64,000 nucleotides of DNA. It comes from DATCMA01 sp036563645. GTDB lineage: Bacteria > Actinomycetota > Actinomycetes > Mycobacteriales > Micromonosporaceae. The notes under the pieces are model-generated. The model did not search any database, was not told the origin of the DNA, and worked only from the letters and a program-made list of their open reading frames with translations. The translations under genes were made by a program, and so were the position numbers. Every line of letters starts with the position of its first letter. The stretch's first letter is position 1. The stretch is taken from contig DATCMA010000018.1 in assembly GCA_036563645.1 (NCBI GenBank), positions 1 to 64,000 of the forward strand, given 5' to 3'. Below, piece by piece: positions 34,180-43,569 of this stretch.

Positions 34180-35612
34180 GCCATGCCCTCCGCGGCGCGC
34201 AGCGCGTCCGCCACGTCCCACGTGCGGTATCGCGACCCTTTCACCAGGACGACGTCGCCCGAGCGCAATTCCTCGCGCAACAGCGCAATCGCCGCCTCCT
34301 GATCGGCCACCAGCACCGATTCTCCTCCCCAGTTCGTCACCGCCGCCGCGCCGTCGCAGATCGGGGCAGCGGGCTCACCAATCACGATGAGCCGGTCGAC
34401 GCCGAGCTCCGCGGCGAGCCGACCGACCTCCTCGTGCCCTTCCCGCTCGAACTCCCCGAGCTCGGCCTGGTAGCCGAGGACGGCGATCGTGCGGCGTCCA
34501 TTCCCCATGGCGACCAGCGCGCGGAGCGCCGCCGCCGTCGACGCGGGATTGGCGTTGTAGGAATCGTCGATGACTGTTACACCATCAGCCCGATCAAAGA
34601 CGTCCATCCGGCGGCCCGACACCAACCGCAGGGCGCCCAGGGCGTCCGGGAGGTCGCCCACCGGCATCCCCAGCCGCAGCGCGACAGCGGCGGCGGCGAG
34701 GGTGTTGGCGACCTGATGTCGGCCGGCCACGGTCAGCCGCACGTCCACCCGCTCGCCATGCGGCGACGCCTCAGAGGCCTGTTCTCGCCCGTGCGGCCCT
34801 CCCGGCTGGTAGACCAGCGTGTACGACGCCCGGCCGCGGTTGTCGAGCACCACGTCCTCGGCGCGCAGGGTGGCGTCCGGTGCCTCACCGACCAGCATCA
34901 CCTCCGCCGCGGTCCGCTCCGCCATGGCCCGAACCCGGGGATCGTCGGCGTTGAGCACCGCGAGACCCTCCGGGGGGAGCGCCTCGACCAACTCGCCCTT
35001 GGCGGCGGCGATGCCCTCAACCGAACCGAACTCCCCGATGTGCGCGACCCCGACGTTGAGTACCACGCCGATGTGCGGCGGGGCGATCTCGCAGAGGTAG
35101 CGGATGTGCCCTGGGCCGCGTGCCCCCATCTCCAGCACCAGGAAGCGCGTCTCGGCGGTGGCGCGCAGGACCGTATAGGGGTGGCCGAGCTCGTTGTTGA
35201 ACGAGCCCGTCGGCGCCACTGTCGGGCCGAGCCGGGCCGCGAGCTGCGCGATGAAGTCTTTCGTCGTGGTCTTTCCGGACGAGCCAGTCACCCCGACCAC
35301 GGTGAGTCCGGGCAGCCGGCTGAGCACGGCGCGTGCCAGCTTCGCCATCGCCGTCAGCGCGTCGTCGACGACCACCATCGGCACCCCGGGCACCTCGCAG
35401 GTGCCGATCGTGGCGACCGCGCCCGCCTCGATCGCCGAAGCCGCGAAGTCGTGGCCGTCGACCTTCTCGCCCCGGAATGCCACGAAGAGTCCACCCGGGC
35501 GCACCTTGCGGGAGTCGAACTCCACCGTGTCGGTGACCCGCACCGTCGGATCCGCGGCGACGAGACGTCCGTCCACCGCGGTCGCCACCTCGGCCAACGT
35601 CAACGGAATCAT
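34176..35612 (-). CDS. murF: UDP-MurNAc-tripeptide D-Ala-D-Ala ligase
   Basis: 478 aa. Adds D-Ala-D-Ala to complete the pentapeptide. The N-domain ends near VATIGTCEVPGVPMVVVDD; the ATP loop is VTGSSGKTTTKDF, followed by NNELGHPYTVLRA and the C-domain VIDDSYNANPAS. It overlaps murE by 4 nt and mraY by 4 nt, a tightly coupled block. Confidence 0.96.
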   Translation of the reverse strand: MIPLTLAEVATAVDGRLVAADPTVRVTDTVEFDSRKVRPGGLFVAFRGEKVDGHDFAASAIEAGAVATIGTCEVPGVPMVVVDDALTAMAKLARAVLSRLPGLTVVGVTGSSGKTTTKDFIAQLAARLGPTVAPTGSFNNELGHPYTVLRATAETRFLVLEMGARGPGHIRYLCEIAPPHIGVVLNVGVAHIGEFGSVEGIAAAKGELVEALPPEGLAVLNADDPRVRAMAERTAAEVMLVGEAPDATLRAEDVVLDNRGRASYTLVYQPGGPHGREQASEASPHGERVDVRLTVAGRHQVANTLAAAAVALRLGMPVGDLPDALGALRLVSGRRMDVFDRADGVTVIDDSYNANPASTAAALRALVAMGNGRRTIAVLGYQAELGEFEREGHEEVGRLAAELGVDRLIVIGEPAAPICDGAAAVTNWGGESVLVADQEAAIALLREELRSGDVVLVKGSRYRTWDVADALRAAEGMA

Positions 35613-37153
35613 GACTGCTCCACCGAGGACTCGAAGCGGGCGGTGAGCGCCGCGCTCAACTCCACCCGGTCATCGAACGGATAGACCGTCCCGTTGACCT
35701 CCTGCCCACGCTCATGTCCCTTGCCCAATACCGCCACGATGTCGCCCGCCTTCGCCATTCGTACCGCCTCATCGATCGCTGCCCGCCGCCCGGCCACCTC
35801 GATGATCGTCGCGGCCGTGCCGGCCTCCTCCGCGCCCCGGCGCACCTCCGCGCGGATCGCGGCGGGATCCTCGGTCCGCGGGTTGTCGTCGGTCACCACG
35901 ACCAGGTCGGCGCCCCGGGCGGCTGCCGCCCCCATGACCGGCCGCTTGGCCCGATCCCGATCACCTCCCGCGCCGAGCACGCAGATCAGTCGGCCGCCGC
36001 GCTCCTCCGCCAACGTGCGCAACGCGGCAAGGGCCGCGACGATGGCGTCCGGCTTGTGCGCGTAGTCGACCACGCCGAGCACCGGTCCCGGCGCCGCGAC
36101 CCGCTCCAGCCGCCCCGGCACGCCGGGGCACGCCGCGACCCCAGCCGCGGCCGTCGCCGGATCCACCCCCACCGCGGTCAGCAGCGCGATCGCCAACAGC
36201 GCGTTGGCCACGTTGTGCCGTCCCGGCAAAGCGACTCCGGCGTCGACCGTCGCGCCCTCCGGGCCGAGGGCGACGAAGCGCTGGCTGTACCCCGAACCAG
36301 TGATCTCGACGGCGCGCCAGGTCGCGGCCGGGTCACCGGTGGCCGAATAGGTCACCGTGGACGGCTTGCGCAAGGGAACGAGCGCGGGATCGTCCCAGTT
36401 GAGGACCTCCACGCGGCAGCGACCGTCGAAGAGCCGCGCCTTCGCGGCGAAGTAGTCGGCGGCGTCGGCGTGGAAATCCAGGTGGTCCTGGCCGAAGTTG
36501 GTGAAGCCGCCCGCCGCGAAGCGCACCCCACCGACCCGGCCCAAGGCCAGAGCGTGGCTGGACACCTCCATGACGACCGCGGTGACACCCCGCTCGCGAG
36601 CCGCAGCCAACATCGCGTGCAGATCGGTCGCCTCCGGCGTGGTGCGCACGCTATCGATCCGCAGGTCGCCGAGGCGAGTCTCGACCGTCCCAATGAGGCC
36701 AGTGACGTGCCCCGCGGCGCGGAGACCAGACTCCAGCAGGTACGTCGTCGAGGTCTTGCCCGCGGTGCCCGTGACCCCGATAACGGTGAGATCACGGGTG
36801 GGGTCACCGTAAACCGCAGCGGCGACGGTGCCGAGCGTCGCTCGGGGATCGGGCACGACGAGCGCCGGAAGTCCGGCCGCGCGCGCCGCCGGGGCGCCCG
36901 CCGCGTTGGTGAAGACCGCGACCGCACCCGCCTGCGCCGCGGACACGACGAACTCGGCGCCGTGCCGATTCGCCCCCGGCAACGCCGCGAAGAGGTCACC
37001 GGGGCGCACCGCGGTGCTGGCGTGGGTCACGCCGGTGATCAGGACGGACGTGTCGCCCACCGCCTCAACGGGTACGGAATCCGCCACGAGGAGCTCGGCG
37101 ATATCAGCGAGCCGAAGCGCAGGAACAGTGCGAGGACGCGGATTGCCGGGCAC
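35609..37153 (-). CDS. murE: UDP-MurNAc-L-Ala-D-Glu meso-diaminopimelate ligase
   Basis: 514 aa. Adds the third residue of the stem peptide. ATP loop VTGTAGKTSTTYLL; TTPEATDLHAML and MEVSSHALALGRV are substrate motifs. The DNPR motif in VVTDDNPRTEDP specifies meso-diaminopimelate over lysine, so the wall should be DAP-type. The last ~40 residues follow ILGKGHE-type sequence (VLGKGHERGQEV). GTG start, about 107 nt after ftsI. Confidence 0.96.
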   Translation of the reverse strand: MPGNPRPRTVPALRLADIAELLVADSVPVEAVGDTSVLITGVTHASTAVRPGDLFAALPGANRHGAEFVVSAAQAGAVAVFTNAAGAPAARAAGLPALVVPDPRATLGTVAAAVYGDPTRDLTVIGVTGTAGKTSTTYLLESGLRAAGHVTGLIGTVETRLGDLRIDSVRTTPEATDLHAMLAAARERGVTAVVMEVSSHALALGRVGGVRFAAGGFTNFGQDHLDFHADAADYFAAKARLFDGRCRVEVLNWDDPALVPLRKPSTVTYSATGDPAATWRAVEITGSGYSQRFVALGPEGATVDAGVALPGRHNVANALLAIALLTAVGVDPATAAAGVAACPGVPGRLERVAAPGPVLGVVDYAHKPDAIVAALAALRTLAEERGGRLICVLGAGGDRDRAKRPVMGAAAARGADLVVVTDDNPRTEDPAAIRAEVRRGAEEAGTAATIIEVAGRRAAIDEAVRMAKAGDIVAVLGKGHERGQEVNGTVYPFDDRVELSAALTARFESSVEQS

Positions 37154-37260
37154 GGCGTCAGACCCTACCCCGTCGCGTCGCGCGCATGGTGTAGGCCGCC
37201 TCGATCTCGTCCCCTCGTGGAGCGCCCCGTGTCACCGTGGACATACCAGCGACGATGACC

Positions 37261-39426
37261 TCAGCGTTGGATCTCGAAGGTCGGCGGTTGGCTCGTGGAG
37301 GGCGGCACGCGGTAGTGCCGCAAGGTGAACGACATCATGTCGCGGAACGCCGGCGCCGACACGTCTCCCCCGCTTCCGTTCGGAGTATCGGCGAACACCG
37401 CGATCACGAATCGGGGGTTCTCCGCCGGGGCCATGCCGATGAATGATGCGACCGTTCCGCTGGCGTACCGACCATTGACGACCCGTTTCCCCGTGCCGGT
37501 CTTGCCCGCGACCCGATACCCGGCGATCGCGGCGCGCACCCCGGTCGCGTCCTTCACGGTGGTCACCGCCTCCATCGCGGTCCGCACCGCTGCCGCGGTC
37601 TCCGGGCTGACGACCCGGCGGGTCTCGGGATCGGGAGCGGGCGTGCGCGTGCCGTCCGGAGCGATCGTTTCGCGGACGAGGCGCGGCTGAATCCAAACGC
37701 CGTCGTTGGCGATGGCGGCGTAGGCCGCGGCCATCTGGAGCGGCGTGACGTCGACGCTGTGTCCGATGGGGATCGACCCGTAGGACGAGCCGCTCCACTC
37801 CTTCGGCGACAGGACCTTCCCGGACGCCTCCCCCGGCAGGCCCACACCGGTCTTGCGACCGAGGCCGAAGCGGAGCTGGTACTCGTAGAGCCGCTGGGCA
37901 CCCAGCTTATCGGCGATCTTGATTATGCCGACGTTGGACGAGTACGCCATGATCCCGGGGAGGGTCATCCGCGTGCCCTCCGGCATCGGGTGGGTGTCCC
38001 GGAAGACCACGTCGCCCTTGCGGATCGCCGGCCCCACCGTCACGGTCGAGTCTGGAGTGATGACCCCCTCCTCCAACGCGGCCGCGAGGACCAAGGCCTT
38101 GTGCACGGAGCCCGGGTCGACCACGAAGCTGGTCGCCACGTCCTCCCGGTCCTCCGGGTTGGACTGCTGCCAGTTGGAGACGTCGTACGTCGGGTAGCTC
38201 GCCTGCGCCAGCACCTCGCCGGTGCGCACGTCGAGCACCACCGCCGCCGCCTTACCGCCCTGGTGCTTCGTCATCGCCTCGGTGAGGATGCGCTGCACCT
38301 CATACTGGAGATCGCGGTCGATGGTCAGCACCAACGAGCTCCCCGGCTTGGCGGCCTTCTCTCGGCTGTACCCGCCGGGGATGGGCGCGGCCAGCTTGCC
38401 CTGCCCAATCTCGAAGACCCGCTCGCCGTTCTCGCCGCGCAGCACGTCGTCGTAGCTCGCCTCAAGCCCTTCCAAGCCGACCATGTCCTGGCCGGCGAAG
38501 CCCAACACGTTGGCGGCGAGGTCACGGCCGGGCACGTCGCGTCGCTCATCCCGGTCGACGCCAATGCCGGGCAGGCCCAGGTCGAGAATCTGATTGGCCA
38601 CGTCCACGTCGACGCCCCGGGCGAGGAACTCGAACTCCGACCACCGGCCGTCCGCTCTCTTGTGCGGCGTCATCCGCCGTTTGAGCTCGTCGACGGGCAT
38701 GTTGAGGAGAGGCGACAGCAGCTCGGCGGCCCGGTTGGGGTCCTCGACGCGCTGCGGATCCGCGTAGACGTACCGCGCCTCCACGCTGTGGGCGAGGACG
38801 GCCCCGTTGCGGTCGTAGATGCTGCCGCGCGGCGCGGGAATCACGATCGGCGCGCTGAGCCGCGCGGCGAGACCGCCGTCGGCGTACGCCGGGGTGTCGA
38901 CGATCTGGAGCACGACCAGCCGAATGCCGATCGTCGCGAACATCGCCAAGACCATGGCGGTCGCCAGCCGGAGCCGTCGACGGGGGTCGGCCAGCCGAGG
39001 AGGCCGCCGGCTCGACAGGCGACGCGAGGCCGGACGCGAATCCCGGACGCGCCGGACCGTCGCCCCTGACGGGCTCCGGCGCGACAGCACGTTGGTTGTC
39101 CCTCGCCGGGAGCGGGGCCGAGGCACCACCTCCCGGTCACGCAGCCGCTCCGGCTCCCCGCGCTCGGCGGCGTGCCGCGCCTCGGACCGCGCTTGGCCGC
39201 CGTCCACCACCCGGAACATGCGGCGACGGGCCTCCACGGCCGCGTCCGCGTCCGGCTCGCGGCGCTGCTCGGCGCTCTCCCGCAGGGTGCGCCCCCGCGG
39301 GGTGTACGCCTTGGCGCCGAGGATCCCACCGAGGGACCCCGCGTCAGTCGTCCGCCTCGACGCGCGCGGCACCTCCGGGCGGCCGCCGTCACCGTATCGG
39401 CGCGGATCAGTGGCGCGGCTCGGCAC
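37261..39426 (-). CDS. ftsI: Septal class B penicillin-binding protein FtsI (PBP3/PbpB)
   Basis: 721 aa. The transpeptidase cross-links septal peptidoglycan. Residues about 1-150 are an Arg-rich, low-complexity cytoplasmic tail, then one membrane helix (ATAMVLAMFATIGIRLVVLQ). The PBP dimerisation domain includes RGSIYDRNGAVLA. The active-site Ser is in DPGSVHKAL (SxxK), the SxN motif in MAYSSNVG and the KTG motif in VAGKTGTGKRV. There are no C-terminal PASTA domains. The tail is much longer than in most FtsI proteins. GTG start, 3 nt after ftsL. Confidence 0.95.
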   Translation of the reverse strand: MPSRATDPRRYGDGGRPEVPRASRRTTDAGSLGGILGAKAYTPRGRTLRESAEQRREPDADAAVEARRRMFRVVDGGQARSEARHAAERGEPERLRDREVVPRPRSRRGTTNVLSRRSPSGATVRRVRDSRPASRRLSSRRPPRLADPRRRLRLATAMVLAMFATIGIRLVVLQIVDTPAYADGGLAARLSAPIVIPAPRGSIYDRNGAVLAHSVEARYVYADPQRVEDPNRAAELLSPLLNMPVDELKRRMTPHKRADGRWSEFEFLARGVDVDVANQILDLGLPGIGVDRDERRDVPGRDLAANVLGFAGQDMVGLEGLEASYDDVLRGENGERVFEIGQGKLAAPIPGGYSREKAAKPGSSLVLTIDRDLQYEVQRILTEAMTKHQGGKAAAVVLDVRTGEVLAQASYPTYDVSNWQQSNPEDREDVATSFVVDPGSVHKALVLAAALEEGVITPDSTVTVGPAIRKGDVVFRDTHPMPEGTRMTLPGIMAYSSNVGIIKIADKLGAQRLYEYQLRFGLGRKTGVGLPGEASGKVLSPKEWSGSSYGSIPIGHSVDVTPLQMAAAYAAIANDGVWIQPRLVRETIAPDGTRTPAPDPETRRVVSPETAAAVRTAMEAVTTVKDATGVRAAIAGYRVAGKTGTGKRVVNGRYASGTVASFIGMAPAENPRFVIAVFADTPNGSGGDVSAPAFRDMMSFTLRHYRVPPSTSQPPTFEIQR

Positions 39427-39429
39427 GGG

Positions 39430-40107
39430 CTACCGCCCGGTCTCCGACTGGCTCGCGGTGGGCTGCGCGCTCGTGGTGGGCTGCGCGCTGCCAGCCGGCT
39501 GTGGCACCCCGATCACCCGACCATCGGGCAACCGGATGAACGCCGGTGTCCCGGACTCGACGAGCCCGAGCCGACGCGCCTGGGCGGCGAGATTGCCGGG
39601 CGCTTCGTACTCGGCGATCTCGTTCTTGAGCTGCTGCTCGCGGATGTCCAACGAGGCCTGCTGTTCCCGAAGCGTGTCCAACCGGAAGGCATTCTCATTG
39701 ATCTTGGTGTTGACCAGGAGAATGCCGAGCACACCACCGACGACCAAGACCAACACGAGCGCCACGAACGGCGCGCGCGGCGCCACCACCGGCATCGGTG
39801 GGGCGACCCGCAGCCGAGGCGTGGACTGGGCTGGGATCTCGCGACCGACGGCGCGCTCCGCCGAGCTGTCCCACACCCGCAAGGACTCCATCGGCTGCAG
39901 CGCCGCGCTGCCCTCGGTGGCGTACTGACGCGCCGGGCGCCGCGCGGCGATCTCGCGCGCCCGAGGACGCGCCGGGCGGTGTCCAAGCTCGACGATGCCT
40001 CCGCGCGTCGGCCGCTGCGCCACGGTTCGACCCCCCAACCGTGGAACACGCTGGCCCGCGCCGCGTTCACCGATGTCATACCGGTGAACGCGTCTCTCGA
40101 CGTTCAT
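39430..40107 (-). CDS. ftsL: FtsL/DivIC-type septum protein
   Basis: 225 aa. A ~115-residue basic, Pro-rich cytoplasmic N-terminus leads to one membrane helix (APFVALVLVLVVGGVLGILL) and a short extracellular coiled coil (INENAFRLDTLREQQASLDI, then REQQLKNEIAEYEAP). This topology between rsmH and ftsI identifies the FtsL position. It pairs with FtsQ and DivIC. The C-terminus is a Thr/Ser/Pro/Gln-rich tail. It overlaps rsmH by 4 nt. Confidence 0.88.
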   Translation of the reverse strand: MNVERRVHRYDIGERGAGQRVPRLGGRTVAQRPTRGGIVELGHRPARPRAREIAARRPARQYATEGSAALQPMESLRVWDSSAERAVGREIPAQSTPRLRVAPPMPVVAPRAPFVALVLVLVVGGVLGILLVNTKINENAFRLDTLREQQASLDIREQQLKNEIAEYEAPGNLAAQARRLGLVESGTPAFIRLPDGRVIGVPQPAGSAQPTTSAQPTASQSETGR

Positions 40108-41243
40108 ATCCCCTCCCCCTCTGCCTCCGGCCGGTCACCCAAACGCTGCGGCCGGAGTGTGTTGTCGTTGGTCACCGAACGCCGCGCCGTCTCCATCGGG
40201 GACGACGCCCGCTCCTCACGGGACCGTGCGGTCCCGCCCCCGCTCGCGGTGACTGCCCGGTCCGATCCCGGCCGGTCATCGGTCTCCACCGCGATCCGCT
40301 CCGCGGCTCGCAAGCGCACCGACGCGGCCCGCGGATTGGCCTCGATCTCCGCCGCGCTGGCGAGCTCGGCGCCACGGCTGAGCAGCCGCACCGTCGGGCC
40401 GGTGCCGGGCAACTCGACCGGTAGGTCGGGCGGCGTGCTGCTGCGCGCCCGCTCGGCGAAGACGCGCTTGGTGATCCGGTCCTCCAGAGAGTGGTAGGAG
40501 AGGACCACAATCCGGCCGCCGAGCGTGAGCGCGTCGAGCGCCGCCGGCAACGCCTTCTCGAGCGCCGACAGCTCGCGGTTCACCTCGATCCGCAACGCCT
40601 GGAATGTCCGCTTCGCGGGATGCCCGCCGGTGCGCCGGGCCGGGGCCGGGATGGCGTCACGGACGATCTCCACGAGGTGAGCCGACGAGGTGATCCGACG
40701 GCGCTGCCGCTCGCGGGCGATGGCGGTCGCGATCCGGTGGGCGAACCGCTCCTCGCCGTACACCCGCAGCACCCGGGTCAACTCCTCCACCGGGTAGGTG
40801 TTGACCACCGCCTCGGCGGTGATCCCCCGGGTCTGGTCCATCCGCATGTCCAGCGGCGCGTCCTGGGCGTACGCGAAGCCGCGATCCGGCGCGTCGAGCT
40901 GGAGCGACGAGACACCCAAGTCAAAGAGGATTCCGTCGACCTGGGGGAAACCCAGCTCCTCGAGCACACTCGGCAGCTCGTCGTAGACCGCGTGCACACA
41001 GTGGACGCGGTCGCCGTACGGGGCGAGGCGGACTCGCGCGTGCGCGAGCGCCTCGGGATCCCGATCGAGCCCGATCAGGATGGTGTGCGGGTGGGCCGCC
41101 AACACCGCCTCGGCGTGTCCCCCCAAGCCGAGCGTGGCGTCAACGTAGACGGTCGGGCGATCAGCGCGCGCAAGCGCGGGAGCGAGGAGCTCGAGGCAGC
41201 GCTCGAGCATCACCGGTACATGCGTACCGCGCAGCTCCCGCAT
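40104..41243 (-). CDS. rsmH: 16S rRNA m4C1402 methyltransferase RsmH (MraW)
   Basis: 379 aa. SAM-dependent N4-methylation of C1402 in 16S rRNA. Motif I is VDATLGLGGHAEAVL; ILFDLGVSSLQLD, DMRMDQTRG and the end motif VLSYHSLEDRITK are diagnostic. About 70 extra residues rich in Arg, Ala and Ser follow the usual C-terminus. ATG at 41243 has GGGGGTCG upstream and starts at the normal place (MRELRGTHVPVM). A 280-bp gap separates it from mraZ. Confidence 0.95.
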   Translation of the reverse strand: MRELRGTHVPVMLERCLELLAPALARADRPTVYVDATLGLGGHAEAVLAAHPHTILIGLDRDPEALAHARVRLAPYGDRVHCVHAVYDELPSVLEELGFPQVDGILFDLGVSSLQLDAPDRGFAYAQDAPLDMRMDQTRGITAEAVVNTYPVEELTRVLRVYGEERFAHRIATAIARERQRRRITSSAHLVEIVRDAIPAPARRTGGHPAKRTFQALRIEVNRELSALEKALPAALDALTLGGRIVVLSYHSLEDRITKRVFAERARSSTPPDLPVELPGTGPTVRLLSRGAELASAAEIEANPRAASVRLRAAERIAVETDDRPGSDRAVTASGGGTARSREERASSPMETARRSVTNDNTLRPQRLGDRPEAEGEGI

Positions 41244-41523
41244 GTCGACCCCCAGATGACCCGCAAGTGACCACTGCCGCTGCCATGTGCGCCGCTGCGC
41301 CGCCCCCCATGCGCCGCTGCCGTACCGCCAGATCCCCATCCGCTCACACCGGCACCGCCGGCGTCAGCGCCTGGCACCGGGGAAGAGGAGCCAGGAGCGA
41401 GAGCGGCTGGAGATCTCGCAGTACGTCATGCGGCCGACGCCTACGTGGTCGTCGCGGAGACCCACTCTCCGGTCGCGTCCCGGGCGGCGGCTGCCCACCG
41501 GAGAGGTCTCACCGGCCCACGCG

Positions 41524-41964
41524 CTACAGTCCGCCGGGCAACACCCCCTCCTCGATGTCCGCGAAATCGTCTTCGTTTTCGGCGAGGTAGGCGTCCCAGG
41601 CTTGCCGGTCCCAAATCTCGACCCGGTTACTCGCGCCGATCACAACAAGATCACGACTGAGCCCCGCGTATTCCCGCAGGTGGGCGGGGATAGTGATCCG
41701 GCCCTGCTTATCCGGAATTTCGTCGTGGGCGCTAGCGAAGAACACCCGGCTGTAGGCACGGGCCGCCTTGTTGGTCATCGGTTGGGCCCGGAGCTGGTCG
41801 GCGATCCGCTGGAACTCAGGCATCGGGAACACATACAGGCAGCGCTCCTGCCCTTTTGTGATCACGACACCTCCCGCCAGCTCGTCCCGAAACTTCGCCG
41901 GAAGGATCAACCGGCCCTTGTCGTCGAGACGCGGAGTGTGGGTGCCGAGAAACACCGGGTGCAC
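41524..41964 (-). CDS. mraZ: Transcriptional regulator MraZ
   Basis: 146 aa. Two AbrB-like SpoVT/MraZ repeats: the first begins GTHTPRLDDKGRLILPAKFR, the second has DEIPDKQGRITIPAHLREYA. MraZ forms oligomeric rings and binds spaced TGG-type repeats in its own promoter, controlling the dcw operon. GTG start with GAGGGGG just before it. Boxes matching this type lie upstream on the same strand and also before murT. Confidence 0.96.
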   Translation of the reverse strand: MHPVFLGTHTPRLDDKGRLILPAKFRDELAGGVVITKGQERCLYVFPMPEFQRIADQLRAQPMTNKAARAYSRVFFASAHDEIPDKQGRITIPAHLREYAGLSRDLVVIGASNRVEIWDRQAWDAYLAENEDDFADIEEGVLPGGL

Positions 41965-42038
41965 CCCCCTCGCCCCGAGCGGTGTCCTTCACCGCTTCTC
42001 CCCCCTGGGCCGGCGAGCCTCCCAGCCTCGCCATTGCG

Positions 42039-42064
42039 CCCCACTCTACTCCACTTCCCTCCAC
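42039..42064 (-). promoter_or_regulatory. MraZ-box cluster in front of mraZ
   Basis: On the minus strand GTGGAG (42064-42059), GTGGAG (42054-42049) and GTGGGG (42044-42039) repeat at exactly 10-bp intervals. This equals TGGRG followed by 5 nt, the geometry reported for E. coli MraZ sites (TGGGN with 5-nt spacers). It lies 75-100 bp before the mraZ start, so autoregulation is likely. Confidence 0.8.
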
Positions 42065-42126
42065 CTGCAACCGAATTCCACGCGAAAGCAGGTGCAGATC
42101 CGTTGCAAAAGCGCACTTCAGATTGG

Positions 42127-42152
42127 GTGGAGAGAAGTGGAGGACGGCGGGG
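42127..42152 (+). promoter_or_regulatory. MraZ-box-like pair, central cluster
   Basis: GTGGAG at 42127-42132 and 42137-42142 with a weak third copy GCGGGG at 42147-42152, all 10 bp apart and facing murT. It lies between the mraZ-proximal and murT-proximal clusters. Confidence 0.65.
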
Positions 42153-42263
42153 AGCGAGGCCACGCGCCGGCTGTCGAACACCGGACACCCCCGGCGCAGG
42201 CAGCCCGCCCACGGCCGACTCGAGCCGCGGACCGCGGCCTTGGACGCGGGACGAGGAGCCGAG

Positions 42264-42293
42264 GTGGAGGAAAGCGGGTGGAGGAAAGTGGAG
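42264..42293 (+). promoter_or_regulatory. MraZ-box cluster in front of murT
   Basis: GTGGAG occurs at 42264-42269, 42278-42283 and 42288-42293; the last two are 10 bp apart, the first is 14 bp away. If transcription starts on the murT GTG at 42334, this cluster covers about -41 to -70, just upstream of the polymerase site. Confidence 0.7.
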
Positions 42294-42333
42294 GAGAAAT
42301 CGCCCCCAGCGCGGGTCCGGTAACCTCGCTCGC

Positions 42334-43569
42334 GTGACGGACGCGAAGATGCCCCTGCGGGCGAAGGTCGCGAGTTCAGTGTCCCGTACCGCGGCGGCGC
42401 TGTCGCGAGCCGCAAAGCGCGGCGACGGATCGGTGATCGGTGGATGGCTCGGCCTGAAAATCGACCCGGATCTGCTCCGCCACCTCTCTGCGGGCCGCGC
42501 CATCGCGCTGATTACCGGCACCAACGGCAAGACCACGACAACGCGGCTGGCCGCCGCCGCCGTGGGGGTCAAAGGGCGGGTCGCCACCAACTCCTTCGGC
42601 GCCAACCTCCCCACCGGCCACACCTCAGCCCTGGCGAACGCCGGAGCCACGCCGTACGCGGTGCTCGAGGTTGACGAGCACTACCTGCCCCGCGTGCTCG
42701 AGGCCACCCAGGCGAAGGTCGTGGCGTTCCTCAACCTCACCCGAGACCAGCTCGACCGCGCTCAGGAAGTCGCCCTGCTCGCGCAGCGCTGGCGGTCCGC
42801 GCTCGCCGAGCACCCCGACGTCCGCGTCGTGGCCAACGCCGACGACCCGCTGGTGGTGTGGGCTGCTATCCAACACCCCACCGTGGTCTGGTTCAGCGCC
42901 GGTCAGCGCTGGTGCGACGACTCCATGATCTGCCCCGACTGTGGCGGCTCCATCGAGCGCGCGGACGACCAGTGGTGGTGTACCGGGTGCCCCCTGCGGC
43001 GGCCCGAGCCGCAGTGGGTGGTGGAGGACGACGGCGTCGTCGACCCCAGCGGCTCCTGGCACAAGGTGGTCCTCCAGCTACCCGGCCGGGTCAACCTGGG
43101 GAACGCGGCCACCGCGCTCGCCATCGCCGCGCAGTTCGGCGTCCGCCCGATCGAGGCGGTGCCCCGGCTCGCCGGGGTCGCGTCCGTGGCCGGCCGGTAC
43201 GCCCAAGTGGTGCGCGACGGCCGTGTCATCCGGCTGCTGCTCGCGAAGAACCCGGCCAGTTGGCTGGAAGCCTTCGACATGGTGGAGGAGGCGCCGACGC
43301 TCCTGGCCATCAACGCGCGCGACCCGGACGGACTGGACACCTCCTGGCTCTACGACGTGGACTTCTCCCCGCTGCGTGGGCGCCCGGTGTTGGTGACCGG
43401 CGAGCGCGCGTACGACCTGGCCGTCCGCTTGGAGATCAACGAGGTGCCGTTCCAATACGTCCCCACGTTCGCCGCCGCGATCACCGCGGTGCCGGTCGGC
43501 CGACTCGAGGTGATCGCGAACTACACCGCGTTCCAGGACATCCGAGCGGAGTTGGACCGTGTCAACTGA
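42334..43569 (+). CDS. murT: Lipid II isoglutaminyl synthase, Mur-ligase-like subunit MurT
   Basis: 411 aa. With GatD it amidates the D-Glu of lipid II to D-isoglutamine. The Mur-ligase ATP loop is ITGTNGKTTTTRLAA. A zinc-ribbon insert shows CPDCGG and CTGC (about residues 203-222), a MurT hallmark; the C-terminal domain has the DUF1727 sequence LLAINARDPDGLDTSWLYDV. GTG at 42334 is chosen because a TAACCT hexamer ends 7 nt before it; ATG at 42349 is the alternative. It overlaps gatD. Confidence 0.93.
   Translation: MTDAKMPLRAKVASSVSRTAAALSRAAKRGDGSVIGGWLGLKIDPDLLRHLSAGRAIALITGTNGKTTTTRLAAAAVGVKGRVATNSFGANLPTGHTSALANAGATPYAVLEVDEHYLPRVLEATQAKVVAFLNLTRDQLDRAQEVALLAQRWRSALAEHPDVRVVANADDPLVVWAAIQHPTVVWFSAGQRWCDDSMICPDCGGSIERADDQWWCTGCPLRRPEPQWVVEDDGVVDPSGSWHKVVLQLPGRVNLGNAATALAIAAQFGVRPIEAVPRLAGVASVAGRYAQVVRDGRVIRLLLAKNPASWLEAFDMVEEAPTLLAINARDPDGLDTSWLYDVDFSPLRGRPVLVTGERAYDLAVRLEINEVPFQYVPTFAAAITAVPVGRLEVIANYTAFQDIRAELDRVN

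Larger units (their letters stand above)
41965..42333. promoter_or_regulatory. mraZ-murT divergent control region
   Basis: This 369-bp gap carries no gene. It contains three clusters of GTGGAG-type direct repeats, one reading toward mraZ and two toward murT, and a possible leaderless -10 element for murT (TAACCT, 42321-42326, 7 nt before GTG). The two wall-synthesis operons therefore share one control region. Confidence 0.7.
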
